Source of the DNA: ANME-2 cluster archaeon
GTDB taxonomy: Archaea; Halobacteriota; Methanosarcinia; Methanosarcinales; Methanocomedenaceae
Reading direction: 5' to 3'
Assembly: GCA_023544495.1 (NCBI GenBank)
Contig: JAMJFV010000053.1
Coordinates: 1 to 12,955 of the forward strand
Length of the DNA: 12,955 nt
The notes below the pieces were generated by a model that was not told the origin of the DNA, searched no databases, and saw only the letters and a list, made by a program, of their open reading frames with translations. Each line of letters starts with the position of its first letter. Positions within the stretch are counted from its first letter, which is position 1. Positions 1 to 5,664 of this stretch are shown in pieces. Position numbers and translations under genes: made by a program.

Positions 1-111
1 GCTTCATATGAAATACCACAGGAATGTAGATAACTAAATATTTTTTCTATTGGTTCTTTTCCTAAACTATGATCCTAAAATGATAGTTAATACATATATT
101 ACATTCGCAGA

Positions 112-195
112 TCATTTACCCAAATCAATTTCATCGATTCTTTCACAGCTCGATCTCACACCTCTGGCAAGATTATGAATGTTTTCTATGTTCAT
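112..195 (-). CDS. possible 27-codon ORF overlapping the queH stop
   Basis: An ATG at 195-193 overlaps the TGA stop of the upstream queH gene in an ATGA arrangement, which is typical of translationally coupled genes. The ORF runs 27 codons, starting MNIENIHNLARG, to a TGA at 112-114. A GAGGT lies immediately before the ATG, too close to be an ideal ribosome binding site. The peptide is charged with one cysteine, and I recognise no family. It may be a real small protein, the remnant of a longer gene, or chance. Beyond it, 1-111 is AT-rich with no gene I can support. Confidence 0.25.
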   Translation of the reverse strand: MNIENIHNLARGVRSSCERIDEIDLGK

Positions 196-731
196 ACCTC
201 TACTAATTTTCGGTAATATCTCTCCTTTTCACTAAAGATACATCCACAATAGGGTTGGCGGTACAGTTCCAGCTCCCTGCACATCTGGTAGGTTTCCTTA
301 TATCCGGGACGGTAATCCCGGTAAAAAAAATCCACCCCGTAATCTGATGCAAGACCTTCACCGATATCTTTTATCATCTCATGTTTCTGGTAAGGAGAAA
401 TGAGCAACGTAGATGTGAACACCGGAACACCCATATCAGATGCCTGCCTTGCTGCTGCTTCCAGCCTGAGGGTGTAGCAGAGCTGGCACCTGTCTTCCAC
501 CTCAAGCGCCTGTTTAATGAAATCCTCAAGCATGTACTCGTCACGGTATACAACCTCCAGTTCCACGGCCTCAGCATACTGCTGCAGTGTCTCCAGACGG
601 CGACGGTACTCGGTGAAGGGATGGATGTTGGGATTATAAAAATACCCCACCGGCCCGAAACCTTCGTTCTGCAGTGCCTGCACGGTATATGTGGCGCAGG
701 GGGCACAACAGATATGTAGCAGCATTTCCAT
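192..731 (-). CDS. queH: QueH-like epoxyqueuosine reductase (DUF208 family)
   Basis: A 179-residue protein of the QueH/DUF208 family. In bacteria QueH reduces epoxyqueuosine to queuosine in tRNA, using an iron-sulfur cluster. The cysteine signature is complete: HICCAPC at residues 6-12 (C8, C9, C12), RCQLC with C82 and C85, and YCGC with C162 and C164. The ATG at 731 is chosen because a perfect GGTGA Shine-Dalgarno sits at 740-744, eight bases upstream; the open frame extends further but would run into the divergent nrdJ gene. It is transcribed away from nrdJ, with a palindromic TATA element about 40 bases upstream. Archaea normally make archaeosine rather than queuosine, so the substrate in this host is uncertain. 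The family assignment is firm; the function is inferred. Confidence 0.85.
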   Translation of the reverse strand: MEMLLHICCAPCATYTVQALQNEGFGPVGYFYNPNIHPFTEYRRRLETLQQYAEAVELEVVYRDEYMLEDFIKQALEVEDRCQLCYTLRLEAAARQASDMGVPVFTSTLLISPYQKHEMIKDIGEGLASDYGVDFFYRDYRPGYKETYQMCRELELYRQPYCGCIFSEKERYYRKLVEV

Positions 732-769
732 GTCTGACTTCACCAACATTAATGTTAATTGGAATTGAA

Positions 770-777
770 TTATATAA
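770..777. promoter_or_regulatory. palindromic TATA box shared by queH and nrdJ
   Basis: TTATATAA lies between two divergent genes. Its distance is about 39 bases to the queH ATG (731) and 35-42 bases to the nrdJ GTG (812), the spacing expected for an archaeal TATA box with a short leader on either side. The sequence is palindromic, so direction would have to come from flanking BRE elements, which I cannot resolve by eye. Confidence 0.5.
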
Positions 778-811
778 TATTGTGTAATGAATTGTATCGG
801 GGTGGTAAATC

Positions 812-2551
812 GTGGAACTCTCAGAAAATGCATTGAACGTGCTGAGACGCAGGTACCTTCTAAAGGATGAGCTCGGCAAAGTAATCGAAACACCTGGACA
901 AATGTTTCTCAGAGTTGCCCGGTATGTGGCATCTGCCGATGGACTGTATGGAGATATTGCCGGGTCTGAACAGGAATTCTATTCGGTCATGTCCCGTCTT
1001 GAGTTCCTGCCTAATTCCCCTACATTAATGAACGCCGGTACACGGCTGAAACAACTGGCAGCCTGTTTTGTACTTCCCGTTGGGGATTCCCTTGACGAGA
1101 TATTCGAGACCCTCAAAAGCGCAGCAATAATACATCAAAGTGGCGGAGGTACGGGTTTCAGTTTCACCAGATTGCGGCCTAAAGGCGACATCGTAGGCAG
1201 TACTGGTGGGATTGCCAGCGGCCCGGTGTCGTTCATGAAGGTGTTCGATGCAGCCACCCAGGCCATCAAACAGGGAGGCCGCAGGCGGGGGGCCAATATG
1301 GGCATATTGAGGGTGGACCATCCCGATATTGTGGAGTTCATAACTGCGAAATGTAAAGCCGGTGTACTTACTAATTTCAATCTTTCAGTGGGTGTGACCG
1401 ACAGCTTCATGAGAGCTGTTGAGGCGGGTGAAAGTTATGATCTGGTAAATCCCCGTACCGGCCTGGCCACTGAACAGAGGGATGCCATCCAGATATTCGA
1501 GTGTATGGTAGAGTCGGCCTGGGCTTGCGGGGAGCCAGGGGTTTTGTTCCTTGACCGGATAAACCGGGACAATCCAACCCCTGAAATTGGGGTCATCGAA
1601 GCCACCAATCCCTGCGGGGAACAACCTCTCCTCCCCTATGAAGCCTGCAACCTGGGTTCCATCAACCTGGACACAATGGTATCAGGCGGGAGTATAGATT
1701 TTGAGAAACTGGGGGATACTGTGGACGTTGCAGTACGATTCCTGGATAATGTGATCGATATGGAACAGTTCCCGCTGGGCCGGATCACCCGTATGGTTAA
1801 AGGTAACCGCAAGATCGGGCTGGGAGTTATGGGATTTGCTGACATGCTCATCAGGTTGGGTATACCTTATAACAGTACTGGAGCGGTGAGGACCGCAGAG
1901 GAGATAATGGATTTTATCAGTAGCAGGGCCACCAGGATGTCTGAGGAGATCGCAAAACGCAGAGGTGTGTTCGAGAACTTTGATAAGAGTATATATAACA
2001 GTCCTGGCAAGCCTAAAGTGCGAAATGCAACCAGGGTGACCATTGCACCTACTGGTACTATCGGTATTATTGCAGGATGTAGCAGCGGGATCGAGCCGTT
2101 ATATGCAGTTTCATACATCAGGACCATAATGGAAGATGAGCATCTCATGGTCACCAATCCTTATTTTGAGCAGATTGCCAGAGAGGAGAATTTCTTTTCA
2201 CACGAACTGGTCAGAAGGATTGCCTCAGCCGGGTCTGTACAAGGTATGGATGAGGTGCCTGTTGAAGTACAAAAACTATTCGTGACAGCACATGATATCG
2301 GGTATGAATGGCATATCCGTATTCAGGCAGCTTTCCAGAAATATGCGGACAATGCGGTGTCAAAGACCATAAACTTCAGGGAGGAGGCGACTAAGGATGA
2401 TGTGGCAAGGGCATTCAGGCTGGCCTGTACACTTGGCTGTAAAGGTATCACAGTGTACCGAAACCGCAGCCGTGACGCACAGGTGCTTACCACCTTGAAT
2501 GACCTGTTGCTGGATTGCGATTACTGCGGAGCAGTATTGAACCCTACCTGA
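812..2551 (+). CDS. nrdJ: adenosylcobalamin-dependent (class II) ribonucleotide reductase
   Basis: A 579-residue class II ribonucleotide reductase that makes deoxyribonucleotides in the cytoplasm using a B12-derived radical. All catalytic residues are visible. C85 and C279 are the redox pair, and NPCGE at 266-270 carries the thiyl radical cysteine C268 flanked by N266 and E270. C268 and C279 are 11 residues apart, as in class II enzymes. CNLGSINL follows, and PTGTIGI at 413-419 belongs to the phosphate-binding region. The C-terminus ends LDCDYCGAVLNPT; C569 and C572 would form the swinging-arm disulfide that re-reduces the active site. The tail is short compared with many archaeal NrdJ proteins. 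The start is a GTG preceded by GGTGGT at 801-806. I see no cobalamin riboswitch; the leader is too short. Confidence 0.95.
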   Translation: MELSENALNVLRRRYLLKDELGKVIETPGQMFLRVARYVASADGLYGDIAGSEQEFYSVMSRLEFLPNSPTLMNAGTRLKQLAACFVLPVGDSLDEIFETLKSAAIIHQSGGGTGFSFTRLRPKGDIVGSTGGIASGPVSFMKVFDAATQAIKQGGRRRGANMGILRVDHPDIVEFITAKCKAGVLTNFNLSVGVTDSFMRAVEAGESYDLVNPRTGLATEQRDAIQIFECMVESAWACGEPGVLFLDRINRDNPTPEIGVIEATNPCGEQPLLPYEACNLGSINLDTMVSGGSIDFEKLGDTVDVAVRFLDNVIDMEQFPLGRITRMVKGNRKIGLGVMGFADMLIRLGIPYNSTGAVRTAEEIMDFISSRATRMSEEIAKRRGVFENFDKSIYNSPGKPKVRNATRVTIAPTGTIGIIAGCSSGIEPLYAVSYIRTIMEDEHLMVTNPYFEQIAREENFFSHELVRRIASAGSVQGMDEVPVEVQKLFVTAHDIGYEWHIRIQAAFQKYADNAVSKTINFREEATKDDVARAFRLACTLGCKGITVYRNRSRDAQVLTTLNDLLLDCDYCGAVLNPT

Positions 2552-2582
2552 AAAAAAAAAATGAGGCCTACTTTTTGGCCTC
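2551..2582 (-). terminator. hairpin plus T-tract terminator for the TM-repeat gene
   Basis: On the minus strand, GAGGCC and GGCCTC (2577-2582 and 2563-2568) form a perfect 6-bp stem with an 8-base loop, followed by an 11-base T-run (A-run at 2551-2561 on the plus strand). The TAG stop codon of the minus-strand gene (2568-2570) lies within the hairpin. The run starts at the last base of the convergent nrdJ stop codon. U-tracts alone promote termination in archaea; the hairpin is an addition. Confidence 0.65.
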
Positions 2583-3488
2583 TGCATAAGCCACTATGGC
2601 CTCTTTGATGCCCCATTTGAATGCAACCACAACTGCGAATCCCCAGGCCAGCGGTTCAAGGAATACATAGAAGATACTGGTCCTGATCAGCATGGTATCC
2701 AGAGCAAGCAGGATTACCAGCAGGAACAGGAAACCTTTAAGCAGCGGCATTATCACATCAGCTTCTTTTACATTCATTCCCTTCATGGTAGACTGTATAT
2801 AATCCATAAGGAAATCAATGGCCAGTAATCCGACTATCAATATCAGGATACCTGTGAACAGATTGGGCAGGTAGTTAATAATATCTATCAGGAAAGCCGT
2901 CAGCATCGTGAACTGCATGATCTCCATTGCTGCGGTTATAAATATTAGATAACCAAACAGTTTTACCAGACCCGCAATGATACCTGATGCCGATATACCT
3001 CCTGCTTTCAGGGCCTCGCCCACCCCACTTTTCATTATCTTCTCATCCATACCAGTGCCAATCAGGACCTTTTTGATCAGGTTGGCTATTAGATCAACGA
3101 TCAGCAAACCTATGATCAGTACGATAAGTGCTGATATGATCAACGGGATATACGATATGATCAGGGTGATAAAGTTTGCTACAACTTCTATTTTCAGCAG
3201 GTCAATAATTATCACAGCAAAAATAAGGTAAATGAACCACCTGATTATGCCCGCAAATAAACCCACTGTACTCGTTTCACTTTTTTTGATCATATCCCCC
3301 AGAACTGTCTTATCGATCAGATCATCGAGTCCTATCTTATCCAATATTTTAGATCCGATGTTTCCCAGGGTCTTACCTACTATCCATCCTACAATTGCCA
3401 GTACTATGACTGCTATTATGGTTGGGATAAATGTTATTAATTCTCCGTACATATTGTAAATACTGTTCAGTATTTGAGATTCAACCAT
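2568..3488 (-). CDS. MscS-type conserved TM-helix repeat membrane protein
   Basis: A 306-residue, very hydrophobic membrane protein with three copies of one unit of about 95 residues. Each begins with a YIP/FIP/YLP helix: ITFIPTIIAVIVLAIVGW from 18, ISYIPLIISALIVLIIGL from 111, INYLPNLFTGILILIVGL from 204. Each continues with an amphipathic segment and a second hydrophobic stretch (76-98, 168-190, 247-265). This resembles the 'conserved TM helix' family (PF05552, CmpX-like) found next to MscS channels, but there is no MscS beta-domain. An osmotic or small-conductance channel role is therefore inference. The start ATG (3486-3488) has GGAGAGTGG at 3495-3503. A CTTAAAG box lies at 3525-3531, about 40 bases upstream. 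It stands alone, divergent from the nitric oxide reductase operon. Confidence 0.75.
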   Translation of the reverse strand: MVESQILNSIYNMYGELITFIPTIIAVIVLAIVGWIVGKTLGNIGSKILDKIGLDDLIDKTVLGDMIKKSETSTVGLFAGIIRWFIYLIFAVIIIDLLKIEVVANFITLIISYIPLIISALIVLIIGLLIVDLIANLIKKVLIGTGMDEKIMKSGVGEALKAGGISASGIIAGLVKLFGYLIFITAAMEIMQFTMLTAFLIDIINYLPNLFTGILILIVGLLAIDFLMDYIQSTMKGMNVKEADVIMPLLKGFLFLLVILLALDTMLIRTSIFYVFLEPLAWGFAVVVAFKWGIKEAIVAYAEAKK

Positions 3489-3524
3489 TTCTAACCACTC
3501 TCCTAATTACTTTACATGTAAACC

Positions 3525-3531
3525 CTTTAAG
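3525..3531 (-). promoter_or_regulatory. possible TATA box for the TM-repeat gene
   Basis: CTTAAAG on the minus strand lies 37-43 bases before the ATG at 3488, the same spacing seen for other genes in this window. Assignment is by position and AT-richness only. Confidence 0.35.
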
Positions 3532-3540
3532 TCTACAACC

Positions 3541-3552
3541 AAATATTAATTT
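3541..3552 (+). promoter_or_regulatory. possible TATA box of the nor operon
   Basis: AAATATTAATTT lies 41-52 bases before the first ATG of the operon (3593), matching TATA spacing elsewhere in the window. It predicts a transcription start near 3575. Confidence 0.4.
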
Positions 3553-3559
3553 AGTAATA

Positions 3560-3577
3560 CATTAGTCTTTCCTAATG
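3560..3577. repeat. inverted repeat at the predicted nor operon start site
   Basis: CATTAG and CTAATG form a perfect 6-bp inverted repeat with a 6-base spacer. It lies between the candidate TATA box and the first gene and would overlap the predicted transcription start, where archaeal repressors often bind. A 6-bp repeat in about 100 bases can occur by chance, so an operator role is only a suggestion. Confidence 0.3.
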
Positions 3578-3592
3578 AGATGGTTGGGATAA

Positions 3593-3895
3593 ATGAAAGA
3601 AACAAAAAGTTCCTCCCGGGAAAGTGAAGTGAGATCGCTCAAGACAGTACTCGGGATCTACATCATTGTATTCGCATTGTTCGGTTACGGCAGAGCGCAG
3701 AACGTTGCAGCTCTTGTAGCAGCTACCATATTCATTTCATTTACGAGTTTCGAACTATACAAGGAAGCCATTCCCAGACTCTTTTCGCCTGAAACAGGGA
3801 GTTACCAGGATCTGTCATTGGCCCTTGGCATCATTATATTTTCAATTGCATCATCCACATGGATGCGGCGGAGTCGAAGAATTCAGAAATTGTAG
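3593..3895 (+). CDS. small membrane protein, first gene of the nor operon
   Basis: A 100-residue protein I do not recognise. A polar N-terminus (residues 1-16) is followed by hydrophobic segments at about 17-33, 38-55 and 73-90, then a strongly basic tail (MRRSRRIQKL). The tail suggests a cytoplasmic C-terminus by the positive-inside rule. There are no cysteines and no obvious heme or metal motif. The gene is preceded by a TATA-like box and an inverted repeat. Its stop is seven bases before the DUF488 gene, so it is probably the promoter-proximal gene of the operon that ends in norCB. A role in assembling or regulating the oxidoreductase is possible but rests on position only. The ATG lacks a strong Shine-Dalgarno. 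Confidence 0.6.
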   Translation: MKETKSSSRESEVRSLKTVLGIYIIVFALFGYGRAQNVAALVAATIFISFTSFELYKEAIPRLFSPETGSYQDLSLALGIIIFSIASSTWMRRSRRIQKL

Positions 3896-3902
3896 GAAAA
3901 GT

Positions 3903-4250
3903 ATGATAAAACTGAAACGAGTTTATGAAGATCCAGCAGAGGAAGATGGTGTGCGGATACTGGTGGAAAGGCTCTGGCCGCGAGGTCTTGCAAAAGAGCG
4001 CGCAGCAATAGATATGTGGTTGAAGGATGCAGCTCCGAGTCCTGAATTGAGAAAATGGTTCGCTCATGATCCAAAAAAGTGGAAAGGTTTCTGTGAACGC
4101 TACAAAGAGGAACTGGATCAAAAGAAGGACCTGATCAATATGCTAAAAGAAAAAAACAGAGAGGGGACTATTACCTTTGTTTATGCAGCGAGGGATAGGA
4201 AACATAACAGTGCGGCAGCTTTAAAGATGTTTCTCGAAGACTTGAAATGA
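3903..4250 (+). CDS. DUF488 (YeaO-like) family protein
   Basis: A 115-residue soluble protein of the DUF488 family, like E. coli YeaO. Recognisable blocks are DGVRILVERLWPRGL (residues 15-29), WLKDAAPSPELRKWF (39-53), HDPKKW (55-60) and VYAARDRKHNSAAAL (93-107). The biochemical function of the family is not known to me. The ATG at 3903 is chosen over an in-frame start at 3825 because that would overlap the previous gene and because TAGGA precedes the ATG at close spacing. The stop overlaps the next possible start at 4247 (ATGA). Placement between a membrane protein and c-type cytochromes in a nitric oxide reductase operon suggests a link to NO or redox stress, which is inference. Confidence 0.85.
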   Translation: MIKLKRVYEDPAEEDGVRILVERLWPRGLAKERAAIDMWLKDAAPSPELRKWFAHDPKKWKGFCERYKEELDQKKDLINMLKEKNREGTITFVYAARDRKHNSAAALKMFLEDLK

Positions 4251-4324
4251 GTGATTCCATAAGGAAGATTTATATGAGGTTAATGGATAAACATACTAAT
4301 GGGATTTGTATGAGGTGTGGCATG

Positions 4325-5089
4325 ATGGGGAAAATACGGATAATATCCTGGGTGTTTATTCTCAGTCTATTTTTTTCTATCGCGGCTTCAGGTGAGTATC
4401 AGGTTGAAAGACCTTCAGTCAGTTCAGGACGCGAGATTTTTAATTCGAACTGTGCTGGCTGCCATGGCGAAAAAGGAGATGGCACAGCTCTGAAAGGAGC
4501 TTTTAACTTTACTGATCATGAAAAGATGATATATAAAAACTTAACAGTATTTTTCAATGCCGTCACGAACGGCGTCCCTGATACTGCAATGCCCTCATTT
4601 GAAAAACTTTCTGTTCCCCGGAGATGGGATGTTGTTGCATACAGCTGGACATTCTGGGCAGATAGGGATGGCGTTAAAGAGGGAAAAAACATATACCTGA
4701 AAAACTGTGCTTCATGCCATGGTACGAACGGTAACGGTTCAGGATTTACTGGTGTTTTTGATTTTGCAAATGTAAGCATGATGGTACGCGAAGAGCCGGA
4801 AATGTTTTTCAAAAGTATTAGCAATGGTGTTGAGGGGACTGCAATGCCCTCATGGAAAAACTCTCTTTCAGAAAATGAGAGGTGGAATGCAGTGAAGTAT
4901 ATCTGGACATTCCAGTTCAAAGATTATCCCGGGGAGTTCCCATCACCTGCAACAGTTCCATCTGTTGGAGTCCAGCCGCCTGGCAAACCCTGGTATTATA
5001 CACCTGCGGGAATGGTAATAATAACGATTTCAATAGTTCTGACTGCGTTAGTATTGTATCTATTCGGAAAGGGGATGAAGGAGCGATGA
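4325..5089 (+). CDS. membrane-anchored diheme cytochrome c of the nor operon
   Basis: A 254-residue c-type cytochrome. An N-terminal signal sequence (MGKIRIISWVFILSLFFSIA) leads to two similar monoheme domains. The first has CAGCH at 43-47 with a likely axial Met in TAMPS (M89). The second has CASCH at 128-132 with M174 in another TAMPS. A proline-rich linker (about 203-223) precedes a C-terminal membrane helix (about 229-248) and a basic tail, so the hemes face outside the membrane. It probably carries electrons to NorC. I place the start at 4325 because GAGGTG at 4312-4317 fits it and the signal peptide then begins directly; an earlier in-frame ATG at 4247, overlapping the DUF488 stop, would add 26 residues. 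The gene overlaps norC by ATGA. Heme attachment would need a cytochrome c maturation system encoded elsewhere. Confidence 0.88.
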   Translation: MGKIRIISWVFILSLFFSIAASGEYQVERPSVSSGREIFNSNCAGCHGEKGDGTALKGAFNFTDHEKMIYKNLTVFFNAVTNGVPDTAMPSFEKLSVPRRWDVVAYSWTFWADRDGVKEGKNIYLKNCASCHGTNGNGSGFTGVFDFANVSMMVREEPEMFFKSISNGVEGTAMPSWKNSLSENERWNAVKYIWTFQFKDYPGEFPSPATVPSVGVQPPGKPWYYTPAGMVIITISIVLTALVLYLFGKGMKER

Positions 5090-5664
5090 ACAATTTGAGG
5101 ATTATTTTGATCGCTCTGATAATACCTTCACTCCTCATGATACCTTACAGCATTCTTTCGTTCTACACTGACTTTGCTAACAATAATCCTGATCCGTCCC
5201 TGGCCACTGTCAGTTTTCAGGGAAATAATTACAATGCGATCGAAGGGAAGAGAACCTTTGAGCAGTATCAGTGCATGGGATGCCACAGTATTGTGGGGAA
5301 TGGAGCATACTTCGGACCTGACCTCACCAAAGTTTATAGAAGAATGAATGGAAACGATGCCGCCCTTGCGGCATATCTCCTCTCGGGAATTCCTGCAAAA
5401 GGTATGCCTCCTATGAGGGATAGGGGGATGAGTGAGGAAGATGCTTATCGAACGGTAGCTTTTCTGAAATATGCGCAAATGCTGGACACCAACGATTGGC
5501 CTAATAATGGTTCATGGGATCGTGACGGAAATATTGATGGCGTCCAGGCTGAACATATATCTCCTTCAGGTATCTGGCAGATCGTACTGGGTATCATTTT
5601 CTTTAATCTTCTTGTATTTGGCATAATTATTGTATATGAGCGAGAGAAGGAGGGAAAAATATGA
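5086..5664 (+). CDS. norC: nitric oxide reductase cytochrome c subunit
   Basis: A 192-residue NorC. An N-terminal membrane anchor (about 4-24) is followed by a c-type heme domain with CMGCH at 63-67, GNGAYFGPDLTKVYRR at 71-86 (the conserved NorC GAYF-P-LT segment, which helps bind calcium at the NorB interface), and GMPPM at 106-110, where M107 or M110 is the axial ligand. FLKYAQMLDTNDWP at 126-139 matches the NorC C-terminal signature. Typical NorC proteins stop soon after this; here a further hydrophobic helix at about 163-184 and a charged tail follow, giving a second membrane span. The ATG overlaps the previous stop (ATGA) and the stop overlaps the norB start (ATGA). Its role is to pass electrons from cytochrome donors to heme b of NorB. 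Confidence 0.92.
   Translation: MNNLRIILIALIIPSLLMIPYSILSFYTDFANNNPDPSLATVSFQGNNYNAIEGKRTFEQYQCMGCHSIVGNGAYFGPDLTKVYRRMNGNDAALAAYLLSGIPAKGMPPMRDRGMSEEDAYRTVAFLKYAQMLDTNDWPNNGSWDRDGNIDGVQAEHISPSGIWQIVLGIIFFNLLVFGIIIVYEREKEGKI

Noticed and set aside
1..33. C-terminal tail of a plus-strand gene entering the window (11 codons to TAA)
   Set aside because: Two other readings of the same bases are equally possible and there is too little sequence to support a gene.
778..811. Cobalamin riboswitch before nrdJ
   Set aside because: The space between TATA box and start codon is about 35 bases, far too short for a B12 riboswitch.
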